From assembly GCA_945883435.1 (NCBI GenBank), contig CAMCXK010000011.1:1-52847 (forward strand): a DNA stretch of 52,847 bases, read 5' to 3'. The position numbers were made by a program, and so were the translations under genes. Below the pieces are notes generated by a model. It saw nothing but the letters and a program-made list of their open reading frames with translations, did no database searches and was not told the DNA's origin. The stretch is from Chthoniobacter flavus. GTDB taxonomy: Bacteria; Verrucomicrobiota; Verrucomicrobiia; Chthoniobacterales; Terrimicrobiaceae. Shown here in pieces: positions 6,811-14,819 of the stretch. Each line of letters opens with the position of its first letter. Positions within the stretch are counted from its first letter, which is position 1.

Positions 6811-9201
6811 TCACAATTTCGGCTTGTGAATCAAAAGCCGCAGTCCGTTGAGGCACACCAGCACGGTGCTGCCTTCGTGCCCGACGACACCCATGGGCAG
6901 GGGAAGGTCGATGCCGAAGGCCGCGATCAACAGCACCACAATCACCGACCCCGCGAAGGCGAGGTTTTGCCACAACACGCGGCGGGCATGACGGGCCGTG
7001 GCAAGGAGGATCGGGATGTTCTCGAGCTTGTCTCCCATGAGAACAACATCGGCGGTTTCCATCGCGATATCGGTCCCGGCCGCGCCCATGGCCACGCCAA
7101 GGTCGGCTGTGGCGAGCGCGGGGGCGTCGTTCACGCCATCTCCCACCATCATGACGCGGCCTTGCTTTTTAAGTTCCCGGATGGCCTCGACCTTGCCCTC
7201 GGGAAGAAGTTCGGCGCGCACCTCGTCCACATGCGCCTCCGCGGCGATGGCGCGGGCCACAACACCTTGGTCTCCGGTCAGCATCACGACTTTTTTCACG
7301 CCGAGCCGGTGCAGGTTGTCCACGATCCGCAAGGATTCGGTCCGCAAAGTATCCGCCAGGGCAAACACCGCGAGCGCCTCGAGGCCGTCGGGGGTTTGCT
7401 CGGCCAGCCAGATGCCGGTTTTGCCGCGATCCGCCAACGGGCGCGCCGCCGAGGCGAGGGGTGCGATGCCGCCGGCGTTCAATTCCCGCAAATACCGCTC
7501 GCTACCCATGATGAATTGCCGACCGTCCACTTCCGCCGAGGCGCCCTTGCCCGGAACCGCCGCAAAGGCGCGGGCTTCGGGCCATTTCAAATCCACTCCC
7601 CGGGCGCTTTGCACGACTGCGCGGGCGAGGGGATGCTCGGATTTTTCCTCCAGCGAAGCCGCCAGGCGGAGCATTTCGTCGGCGCCAGCGCTTCCGCCGG
7701 GTGCAAAAACTCCGCCTGAAGTGGCGATATCCGTCACCACCGGCCGCCCGACAGTGAGAGTGCCGGTTTTGTCGAACGCCACGATATCGATGCGGGCGGA
7801 GGTTTCGAGGTGCGATCCGCCCTTGATCAGGATGCCACGCCGTGCGGCGCCACCGATGGCCGAGAGGACCGTGGCCGGAGTGCTGATCACGAGTGCGCAG
7901 GGCGATGCGACAACCATCACGGTCATCGCCCTGTAAAAGGCCTCGGCGAAGGATTCGCCCATGAGAAAAAACGGCACGGCGAAGACCGCGGCCGTGAAAA
8001 CGATCACGGCTGTGGCGTAGTATTGTTCGGCTTGCTCCAAGAACCTCTGGGTGCCCGACTTCTCCGCCTGGGCCTCTTCCACAAGGCGCACCATCCGCGC
8101 CAGAGTGGAATCCTCGGCGCGTTTGGAAACGGAGAATTCCAGACCGCCGCTTTGATTGAGGGTTCCCGCAAACACGGGATTGCCCGGGGACTTCCGGACC
8201 GGAATCGGCTCGCCGGTGAGGCTGGATTCATCGACGTGGCTCGAGCCTTCGGACACCACGCCGTCCACGGGAACATGCTCGCCGGGCCGCAGCACCACGA
8301 CATCGCCGATGGCCAATTCCTCGACCGGCAGCAGGGTGGTGGTCCCGTCGCGCCGCACCAGCGCCTTGTCGGGCCGCAGCTTCAGCAGCGATTGAATCGC
8401 CTTTCGGGTGCGCTCGAGCGCGTAACTTTGGAGCACATTGGAAAATGCAAACAAAAACAGCAGCAAGGCCCCCTCGAAGGGCTGGCCCACGAGGCCCGCT
8501 CCGATGGCCGCCAGAACCATGAGCACATCGACGTCCAGAACCCTCTCGCGGAGCGATGCAACCGCCGAGCGGACGCCTTGTTGGCCGCAGAAGAAATACG
8601 CTCCGGCATAGCCGATCCATGTCGCCAGCGCTTGGGGGCCAGCGGTTTTTTCCAGCACAAACGAGCCCACAAGAAAAACCAATCCCAGCGCGGCCGAAAT
8701 CTCCTCGTTGAGCGAGCCGTTGCGAATCCGCACCCACAGGCCATCTCCGTCATCCGTCCCGGGTGCGTAGGGACTCACCCGTGCGCCGATGGAGCGGAGG
8801 GCCGATCGCAGGGCGTTTTCACTCGTCACCCGCTCGTCAAAAGTCAGGCAGAGAATGCGGCCGATGTAGGTGGCCGTGGCCTTGCGGACGCCGGGTATTT
8901 TTTTAACTTTGTTCTCGAGACGGATCGCACAGGCTTCGCAGGCGCGGCTGTCCAGGCGCAGGGTCCGTTTTTGCAAGCCCGGAGCGGGGGCGTGCTCTTC
9001 GGCAATCCGGCGCAGGGCATCCTCGCTGAGCGTTTGAGGGTCGAATTCGATCTCGAACGCCGAGCGGCCCGGCACCGGGTGGACGCTGACCACGCCTTCG
9101 TGCGCCGCAATCGAGCGGGTGGCTTCCTTCAGTGACTCCTCGGGCGATTCCTCTGGGCGCATCATGGGGGCCAACGTAGCGCCTGCGACTGCCTTGGCCA
9201 C
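6811..9201 (-). CDS. P1B-type heavy-metal-transporting ATPase with N-terminal HMA domain
   Basis: This is an inner-membrane metal efflux pump. It has an N-terminal heavy-metal-associated domain with CEAC, the TGEPIPV actuator motif, the phosphorylation loop DKTGTLT, SEHPLA, and the hinge GDGVNDAPA. The membrane metal motif is SPC (VVASPCALVIS), not CPC, and the last membrane segments carry HEGSTVLVCLNGLRL. SPC plus HEG[GS]T is the signature of subgroup P1B-4 (Co, Zn or Fe export). The start is uncertain. GTG at 9201 was chosen because AGGAAAA lies 2-3 bases upstream and it leaves room for a promoter. ATGs at 9165 and 9162 give a shorter form and ATG at 9258 a longer one with an extra CGGHSCH motif. 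Confidence 0.9.
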   Translation of the reverse strand: MAKAVAGATLAPMMRPEESPEESLKEATRSIAAHEGVVSVHPVPGRSAFEIEFDPQTLSEDALRRIAEEHAPAPGLQKRTLRLDSRACEACAIRLENKVKKIPGVRKATATYIGRILCLTFDERVTSENALRSALRSIGARVSPYAPGTDDGDGLWVRIRNGSLNEEISAALGLVFLVGSFVLEKTAGPQALATWIGYAGAYFFCGQQGVRSAVASLRERVLDVDVLMVLAAIGAGLVGQPFEGALLLFLFAFSNVLQSYALERTRKAIQSLLKLRPDKALVRRDGTTTLLPVEELAIGDVVVLRPGEHVPVDGVVSEGSSHVDESSLTGEPIPVRKSPGNPVFAGTLNQSGGLEFSVSKRAEDSTLARMVRLVEEAQAEKSGTQRFLEQAEQYYATAVIVFTAAVFAVPFFLMGESFAEAFYRAMTVMVVASPCALVISTPATVLSAIGGAARRGILIKGGSHLETSARIDIVAFDKTGTLTVGRPVVTDIATSGGVFAPGGSAGADEMLRLAASLEEKSEHPLARAVVQSARGVDLKWPEARAFAAVPGKGASAEVDGRQFIMGSERYLRELNAGGIAPLASAARPLADRGKTGIWLAEQTPDGLEALAVFALADTLRTESLRIVDNLHRLGVKKVVMLTGDQGVVARAIAAEAHVDEVRAELLPEGKVEAIRELKKQGRVMMVGDGVNDAPALATADLGVAMGAAGTDIAMETADVVLMGDKLENIPILLATARHARRVLWQNLAFAGSVIVVLLIAAFGIDLPLPMGVVGHEGSTVLVCLNGLRLLIHKPKL

Positions 9202-9226
9202 GATTTTCCTGTGACAAGAATGGCCG

Positions 9227-9248
9227 CCACAACCCGCAGAGGTTGCGG
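9227..9248. promoter_or_regulatory. Candidate operator, inverted repeat in divergent promoter
   Basis: CCACAACC (9227-9234), a 6-bp spacer, then GGTTGCGG (9241-9248) forms an imperfect dyad (7 of 8 pairs). It lies in the short interval between the metal ATPase and the TetR-like gene, where a TetR-type repressor would bind. Assignment rests on position and symmetry only. Confidence 0.35.
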
Positions 9249-9266
9249 TTCGTAACATGCGCTGAC

Positions 9267-9905
9267 ATGGAGAATAAAGAAAAACTGCTTGCCGGCTTCC
9301 GCGACCACATGGGCCGTCACGGGCACCCGCCCGCGTCGGTGCCGGCGCTGTGTGAGACGCTGGGTGTCGCCGAGAGGGATTTTTACTTGGAATTCGGCTC
9401 TCTTGAGGCGTTGGAGTCCTCGTTTTGGGAGGATCTTGTCGCAAAAACCGTCACAGCCGTCGAGGAGGGCCCGGAATGGCAAGGCTTCGGAGCCAGGCAG
9501 CGCCTGTTGGCCTTTCTCTTTGCCTTTCTCGAAAAGTCCCTGGACGTGCGCACAGTCTTGCTCTTCCGCTTCCGGAGCGTTTCTCCGCTTTGCAATCCCG
9601 AGTGGTTGCGCGGCATGGAACGGCGCTTCAAGGAATGGGCCTCCGATTTGGTGGCGCACGCCTCGGCCACCGGCGAGATTGCGGACCGCGGACGCCTCTC
9701 GGGTCTTTACCCGGCGGCTTTCTACCTTCACCTGCGCGCGGTCATTGATTTCAACGTCAAGGACACCAGCATGCGATACGAGCGCTCGGATGCGTTTGTC
9801 GAAAAATCCACGCATTTGGCGTTCGACTTGCTGCGGACCCAAGCGATCGATTCCGCATTCGACCTTCTGAGGTTTTTCGCTCCTTGGGGACACCGGGCGG
9901 GCTGA
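9267..9905 (+). CDS. TetR/AcrR-like transcriptional regulator
   Basis: The 212-aa protein has the size and build of a TetR regulator. The N-terminus (EKLLAGFRDHMGRHGHPPAS, then VPALCETLGVAERDFYLEFG) gives the helix-turn-helix with the usual F-Y-x-x-F-x-S-x-x-x-L ending (FYLEFGSLEALES). An all-helical C-terminal domain with FAFLEKSLDVRTVLLFRFRS follows. It is the first gene of a five-gene run and is only 3 bp from the ABC1 kinase gene. I recall similar regulator-kinase-photolyase clusters in Bacteroidetes. The ATG at 9267 was preferred over an upstream TTG at 9243 because it starts at the domain. Confidence 0.75.
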   Translation: MENKEKLLAGFRDHMGRHGHPPASVPALCETLGVAERDFYLEFGSLEALESSFWEDLVAKTVTAVEEGPEWQGFGARQRLLAFLFAFLEKSLDVRTVLLFRFRSVSPLCNPEWLRGMERRFKEWASDLVAHASATGEIADRGRLSGLYPAAFYLHLRAVIDFNVKDTSMRYERSDAFVEKSTHLAFDLLRTQAIDSAFDLLRFFAPWGHRAG

Positions 9906-9908
9906 TTC

Positions 9909-11216
9909 ATGGCGGCCCAATCGACCATTCGCAGCTCCCGCCTCGGGCGCATGGCCGCCTTTGCCGGCACCGGCGCCCGTGTCGGCATCAACTACCTCAA
10001 ACACTACGGCCAGCGCTCGATCGGATCGGGCGTGGACGAGAACGATTTGCACGAGCGCAATGCGGAGGCCGTCTACAAAACGTTCAGCGAGCTCAAAGGC
10101 GGGCCGCTCAAGCTGGCTCAGATGCTCAGCATCGACCACAACCTCCTGCCCGCAGCTTACGCGGGACAGTTCGCCAAGGCCCAATACTCCGCGCCGCCAC
10201 TGTCCTACCCGCTCGTTGCGCGCACCTTTCGACGGGAAATGGGGCGTGGCCCACTGGAGGTCTTTGAAACCTTTTGCGAATCCGCCGCCCATGGAGCCTC
10301 GATTGGGCAGGTTCACAAAGCCACGCGGGACGGCCGCGATTTCGCCGTCAAGGTCCAGTATCCGGGCGTGGCGGAGAGCCTGCGCAGCGACCTGCGGATT
10401 GTGAAGCCGATCGCCCTTCAAGTGATCGGCCTGCGCGAGCGCGATGTGGAGAATTACTTCCGCGAAGTAGAAACACGCCTGCTTGAGGAGACCGACTACA
10501 CGTTGGAACTGGAGCGCTCGATGGAGCTCTCCCGCGCCTCCTCGCACCTGGAAGGGGTTTCGTTTCCCCGGTATTTTCCGGAGTATTCCTGCCGGCGCAT
10601 CCTCACCATGGAATGGATCGACGGACTGACGCTCGACCGATTCGCCAAAGGTCCTGCCGATCAGGCGGAGCGCGACCGTGTCGGCCAGGCCCTGTGGGAT
10701 TTTTACGAGTTCCAGATCCACACGCTCCAACTCTTCCACGCCGACCCCCATCCCGGAAACTTTCTCGTTTCCCCGCCCGGATTGACGGTGCTTGACTTTG
10801 GCTGCACCAAAAAAATCGAGACTTTGTTTTACCGTCGGCATTTCCGGTTTCTCGACGAACGCCTTCTTGGCGACCGCGACGCCCTGGAAGAGGCGCTGGT
10901 TGATCTGGGCATCCTTCTTCCCGGAGATGCGGATGCGAGTCGCGCCCGCATTCGCGACCTTTGCGCGGCCTCGATTGCCATTCTCGCCCGGCCCTTCCGG
11001 GATGGTTTTTTTGATTTCTCGGACCCTTCGTTCATGCGCTCGATCTACGATCTCGGCGAGCAAAACCGCCGCGATGACAGCCTCCGTGGCTTGAGGGGGC
11101 AGCGGGGATCGCCGGACAGCATTTATGTGAACCGCGCCTATTTCGGGCTTTACAGCTTGCTGAGCGCGATCGGGGCGCGCGTGAAAACCCGTTTGCCCGC
11201 GTGGCTGGCCACATGA
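9909..11216 (+). CDS. ABC1/UbiB/AarF-family atypical kinase
   Basis: The 435-aa protein belongs to the ABC1 (COQ8/UbiB) family of atypical protein-kinase-like ATPases linked to isoprenoid quinone and lipid metabolism. Visible motifs: the N-terminal KxGQ-type motif as LKGGPLKLAQMLS, the Ala-rich loop GASIGQVHKA that replaces the canonical P-loop, the VAIK-type lysine (FAVKVQYPGV), the catalytic loop HADPHPGNFLV and the metal-binding LDFGCTKKI. It lies 3 bp after the regulator, and its last codons overlap the photolyase-like gene by ATGA. Its role beside light-repair proteins is unknown. Confidence 0.93.
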   Translation: MAAQSTIRSSRLGRMAAFAGTGARVGINYLKHYGQRSIGSGVDENDLHERNAEAVYKTFSELKGGPLKLAQMLSIDHNLLPAAYAGQFAKAQYSAPPLSYPLVARTFRREMGRGPLEVFETFCESAAHGASIGQVHKATRDGRDFAVKVQYPGVAESLRSDLRIVKPIALQVIGLRERDVENYFREVETRLLEETDYTLELERSMELSRASSHLEGVSFPRYFPEYSCRRILTMEWIDGLTLDRFAKGPADQAERDRVGQALWDFYEFQIHTLQLFHADPHPGNFLVSPPGLTVLDFGCTKKIETLFYRRHFRFLDERLLGDRDALEEALVDLGILLPGDADASRARIRDLCAASIAILARPFRDGFFDFSDPSFMRSIYDLGEQNRRDDSLRGLRGQRGSPDSIYVNRAYFGLYSLLSAIGARVKTRLPAWLAT

Positions 11217-12370
11217 TTCCAGCCACGCGACCCGAGGCGCTCGCCGCGCTGGAGGCCTTTGTGGACGGTCCGGTCCGGTCCTACGCCCGCCTTCGCAACT
11301 TCATCGATCCCGGTCATCGCGATGTGTCGCGCCTGTCCGCCGCGATCAGCCACCGTCTGGTGGGGGAGGCCGAGGTCGTGCGGGCTGTTCTGGCCGTGCA
11401 CAAACCGGCGACCGTCGAAAAGTTTCTTCAAGAGGTGGCTTGGAGATCCTACTGGAAGGGATGGCTGGAGGCCCGGCCGGGTGTTTGGAGGGATTTTGCG
11501 GATGCCCCGCCCAGCGCCAACCCCCGCGCATCGGCGCTGTGTGCGGCATCCAGCGGCTGCGAAGCGATGGATGCCTTCGCAAGGGAGCTTGTCTCGACCG
11601 GCTACCTGCACAATCACGCCCGTATGTGGTGGGCGTCGTTCTGGATCCACCGCCACAACCTGCCATGGAGGGAGGGAGCCCGCTTTTTTCTGGACCACCT
11701 CCTCGATGCGGATGCCGCCAGCAACACCCTCTCGTGGCGCTGGGTGGCGGGTTTGCAAACTTCGGGAAAGACCTACCTGGTTCGCCGTTCCAACCTTGAA
11801 GCCTACTGGCCCGACGTGCCCCTCGAAGGATTGGAAGCCTTGAGCGGGGAACCCACACTGGTGCCTCCACCGGACACCGCGGACCGCACCGTCAGGCCCC
11901 TGGACGATTATCCCCGGACACCCGGCACCGAACCCGCCGTCCTGCTTGTGCACGAGGAGGACCTCTCGGTGGAATGCGCGTTGCCGCAATCTTTCACTCC
12001 CGGCGCGGTGATTCTCTGGCGGACACCGCCACGGTCGGCGGTTCGCGCCGCCTGGTTGGAAAGAGCGGTTGCCGAGACCCGTATTCGGCTGCAAGCGGCT
12101 TTTGGACAGGAACCGCAGGCCGCCAGCGATCTTCCGTCTCTCATAAAATGCGTGGAATCGCAGTCGGCTCGGCGGATCGTCATGGCAGCCCCCTGTGTTG
12201 GGCCGGTGCGTGATGCATTGCAGCCCTTCCTGGGATGGTGTGCCACAAGCGAAATCCCGGTCACCGCCGTGCGTCGCCGCTGGGACGCACAAGTCTTTCC
12301 ATTCGCCAAATCCGGTTTCTTTCCGTTTTGGAATGCCGTGCGCCCGCAACTGGAGGACTTGTGCCGGTGA
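11213..12370 (+). CDS. Photolyase/cryptochrome-related protein with reversed domain order
   Basis: The product is 385 aa. Residues about 20-200 carry the FAD-binding helical domain of the photolyase family: [51 protein letters not shown], and [20 protein letters not shown] (the photolyase pattern HNRARM...W.W...TG). There is no alpha/beta domain before it. Instead the C-terminal ~150 residues read as alternating strands and helices ([52 protein letters not shown]) and could be the Rossmann domain moved to the end. The ATG start overlaps the upstream stop codon (ATGA). Whether it repairs DNA or senses light is unknown. Confidence 0.8.
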   Translation: MIPATRPEALAALEAFVDGPVRSYARLRNFIDPGHRDVSRLSAAISHRLVGEAEVVRAVLAVHKPATVEKFLQEVAWRSYWKGWLEARPGVWRDFADAPPSANPRASALCAASSGCEAMDAFARELVSTGYLHNHARMWWASFWIHRHNLPWREGARFFLDHLLDADAASNTLSWRWVAGLQTSGKTYLVRRSNLEAYWPDVPLEGLEALSGEPTLVPPPDTADRTVRPLDDYPRTPGTEPAVLLVHEEDLSVECALPQSFTPGAVILWRTPPRSAVRAAWLERAVAETRIRLQAAFGQEPQAASDLPSLIKCVESQSARRIVMAAPCVGPVRDALQPFLGWCATSEIPVTAVRRRWDAQVFPFAKSGFFPFWNAVRPQLEDLCR

Positions 12371-12513
12371 ACGGCGTGAAAAAAGAGCACTTGCCTTCAA
12401 AGGTGTGTGTCACCTGCGGGCGTCCGTTTGCGTGGCGTAAAAAGTGGGAACGGTGCTGGGCCGAGGTGCGCTGCTGCAGCAATGCCTGCCGCCGCCGTGC
12501 CAAGCGCCTATGA
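12367..12513 (+). CDS. DUF2256 zinc-ribbon-like small protein
   Basis: The 48-aa protein matches the DUF2256 pattern: [19 protein letters not shown], then [10 protein letters not shown], i.e. CxxC, a PFxWRKKW core and a CxxxC pair, likely a zinc-binding treble-clef-like unit. DUF2256 genes commonly lie beside photolyase/cryptochrome genes, as here. The start is GTG. I chose 12367 (GTGA overlap with the upstream stop, 10 bases after GGAGG), but GTG at 12361 with 4-base spacing is also possible. Its stop overlaps the next ATG (ATGA). Function not known. Confidence 0.85.
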   Translation: MNGVKKEHLPSKVCVTCGRPFAWRKKWERCWAEVRCCSNACRRRAKRL

Positions 12514-14054
12514 ACCGTCCTCGTGCCCATGTGGTGTGGTTCAAGAAGGACCTGCGCGTTTTGGATCATGAGCCTTTGGCGAAGGCGGGCCGCGAGGGGC
12601 CGGTGGTTTGCCTGTTCATCCACGAACCCGTGTGGTGGCTCACTCCGGAATGTGATGGTTCGCACAGGGTGTTTCTGGCCGAGTGTCTTGCCCACCTGGA
12701 GGCTTCACTGCGACTGGTCGGTGTGGGATTGCTCCAACGTCACGGAAATGCCGTCGAGGTGCTCGACCGCCTTGCATCGGAGATCGGTATCGCGGCTCTC
12801 TGGTCGCACGAGGAAACCGGGGCCGCGTGGACATTCCAACGCGATCTGGCGGTGAAATCCTGGTGCCGCCACCACGGTGTGGTTTGGCACGAATTCCGGC
12901 AGGATGGAGTGATCCGGCGGCTGAAAAATCGAAACGGCTGGGCGGACCGCTGGCAATCCACCATGCATCAGCCGATCTTTGAAATTCCCGCATGCCTTCA
13001 TGGACCTCCGCTGGCCAACGATCCGCTTCCAACCGAATGCACGCAGGCTGATTCCTCCAAACCATGGGCGCAGCGCGGAGGTGAAACGACCGCTCAAGCC
13101 ACCCTCGAAGCCTTTCTGAACAGGCGGGGTGTGGATTACCGCAGCGCGATGTCCAGCCCCTTGGACGGTTGGTCGTCCTGCTCGCGCATCAGCCCCTATC
13201 TCGCCTGGGGATGTCTTTCGATGCGAACCGTGGTGCGGGCGCTTGAGGAGCGCCTGCTCACCTTGAAGGAGGCCGCTCTCTGCGGGGCGGCGGTAGACCG
13301 GCGCTGGAATGCCTCGCTGCGGAGCTTCGCCTCGCGGTTGCGGTGGCACTGCCACTTCATGCAAAAACTGGAGGACGAGCCACGCATCGAGTTTGAGAAC
13401 ATGTCCCGCTCGTGCGACGGCCTCAGGGAGGATTTTTCGGGAACCGCAGAGGCCCGCCGCCGACTTGAGTTGTGGACCGCCGGCCGGACCGGCTACCCGA
13501 TGGTGGACGCCTGCATGCGCTGTCTTCAAGCCACCGGCTGGTTGAACTTTCGCATGCGGGCCATGCTTATGAGCTTTGCCAGCCACCATCTTTGGATTCA
13601 CTGGGGACCTACGGCCGCGATTCTCGCCCGCCACTTTCTGGACTTCGAACCCGGCATCCACTACAGCCAGGCCCAGATGCAAAGCGCCACCACGGGAATC
13701 AACACGGTTCGCATCTACTCCCCCGCCAAGCAGGCACTCGACCAAGATCCCGATGGACGGTTTATCAAACTCTGGGTTCCGGAACTCCAAGGTGTTCCTG
13801 CAGCTTGGCTGCCCGAACCGCACCGAATGACTGCCGCGCTTCAATGTGCCAGCGGTTGCCGCATCGGCACGGATTATCCGGCTCCTGTCGTCGACCACGC
13901 CACGGCCTATCGCGAAGCACGGGCAAAAATCGCCTTGTTGCGGCGCCAGCCCGCCGCCCGGGACGAGGCCCGGCGGGTTTTCCTGCGCCACGGTAGCCGC
14001 AAGCGGCGCGCGGCCAGGCTCCCCGCCACGCAACTCAGTTTGCCGGCTCTTTAA
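12510..14054 (+). CDS. Deoxyribodipyrimidine photolyase/cryptochrome family flavoprotein
   Basis: The 514-aa protein has the full photolyase architecture. The N-terminal alpha/beta domain begins [20 protein letters not shown]. The FAD-binding domain has [97 protein letters not shown] and LWVPEL. These identify the subfamily common in Bacteroidetes and gamma-proteobacteria and annotated as photolyase/cryptochrome. The ATG at 12510 overlaps the DUF2256 stop by 4 bp and starts right at the domain. Repair versus signalling cannot be told from sequence alone. Its 3' end overlaps the convergent DUF4410 gene by 20 bp. Confidence 0.92.
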   Translation: MNRPRAHVVWFKKDLRVLDHEPLAKAGREGPVVCLFIHEPVWWLTPECDGSHRVFLAECLAHLEASLRLVGVGLLQRHGNAVEVLDRLASEIGIAALWSHEETGAAWTFQRDLAVKSWCRHHGVVWHEFRQDGVIRRLKNRNGWADRWQSTMHQPIFEIPACLHGPPLANDPLPTECTQADSSKPWAQRGGETTAQATLEAFLNRRGVDYRSAMSSPLDGWSSCSRISPYLAWGCLSMRTVVRALEERLLTLKEAALCGAAVDRRWNASLRSFASRLRWHCHFMQKLEDEPRIEFENMSRSCDGLREDFSGTAEARRRLELWTAGRTGYPMVDACMRCLQATGWLNFRMRAMLMSFASHHLWIHWGPTAAILARHFLDFEPGIHYSQAQMQSATTGINTVRIYSPAKQALDQDPDGRFIKLWVPELQGVPAAWLPEPHRMTAALQCASGCRIGTDYPAPVVDHATAYREARAKIALLRRQPAARDEARRVFLRHGSRKRRAARLPATQLSLPAL

Positions 14055-14772
14055 AAAGCGCCTCGAAGGGCGAGGTGTATTCGCCGGGCGTCTTCGGCTG
14101 CAGCGCCTTGTCCCTGGATATCCACCCCTCGTCGGCAAAACTGCGGGACAGCGTGGCGGCGATCTCGCGGGCTGTCCGCTGTGTGTCGAAAGTAACACCG
14201 CTGCGCACGCCTTCAAATGCATTGAACAAAGAGGTGAGGGCCATCGGCCCGCTGACGGGAACAGTGACAATCCCTCCGATGCCGGGGGAAATATTGGACC
14301 CGCCGGTGGTTTCGAAGCTCATGATGCGCACTGGCTCTGCCCCGCGCAAATCGTAGACATTCACGATCGCCTCCATTTTGGTTCCCCCCGCACCGAGGCC
14401 CAGTGTGCTTCTCAGCAACCGGCTTCCTTGGTTCACCCTCACGAACCGTCCGGTCACGAGCCAATACGGACCGTTCGGCCAAGTCGCGGAGGCTTGAAGT
14501 CCGGCTGTCGGAGCCACGTGGCGGGCGATGCGGTCGCGCAGTTCCCGCGAGAGAGTGCGCTGCAGCACAAATTCAAACTCCTTCAACTCGGCACCGGTGC
14601 GGTCGACCCTCAAAGCGCCCGGCGAAAACTCAAAGGGTGCCACCAGAATTTTCTCCGGCCTCTCCAAGCCGCGCTGGTGAAGGCGGAAATCGTCCACGCT
14701 CACCGAAGCACAGCCGGATATCATCAGGATGAGAACGGCCAAGCCCGCAAGTCTTGCAATCAGGTCACGCAT
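14035..14772 (-). CDS. DUF4410-type lipoprotein
   Basis: The 245-aa protein has a lipoprotein signal peptide (MRDLIARLAGLAVLILMISG then C, lipobox ISGC at residues 18-21). The mature part fits the DUF4410 pattern: ILVAPFEFSPG near the N-terminus, LSRELRDRIARHVAP in the middle, YWLVTGRFVRVNQGSRLLRS, then GLGAGGTKMEAIVNVYDL and MSFETTGGSN. DUF4410 proteins are outer-membrane or periplasmic lipoproteins of unknown role. The ATG at 14772 was chosen so that the signal peptide starts normally. Its end overlaps the convergent photolyase gene. Confidence 0.8.
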   Translation of the reverse strand: MRDLIARLAGLAVLILMISGCASVSVDDFRLHQRGLERPEKILVAPFEFSPGALRVDRTGAELKEFEFVLQRTLSRELRDRIARHVAPTAGLQASATWPNGPYWLVTGRFVRVNQGSRLLRSTLGLGAGGTKMEAIVNVYDLRGAEPVRIMSFETTGGSNISPGIGGIVTVPVSGPMALTSLFNAFEGVRSGVTFDTQRTAREIAATLSRSFADEGWISRDKALQPKTPGEYTSPFEALFKEPAN

Positions 14773-14819
14773 GAACGGGTAGGGAACCACGAACCTCCAC
14801 CCGCCTCAAGACCCGCCAC

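Noticed and set aside
9162-11063. 633-codon minus-strand frame opposite the TetR-like and ABC1 kinase genes
   Set aside because: Both genes on the plus strand have clear family motifs; this frame has none.
14513-14522. CCACGTGG core inside the DUF4410 gene, as a third parS
   Set aside because: Only the central 8 bases match; the flanking TGTT/AACA arms are absent and it lies in a coding region.
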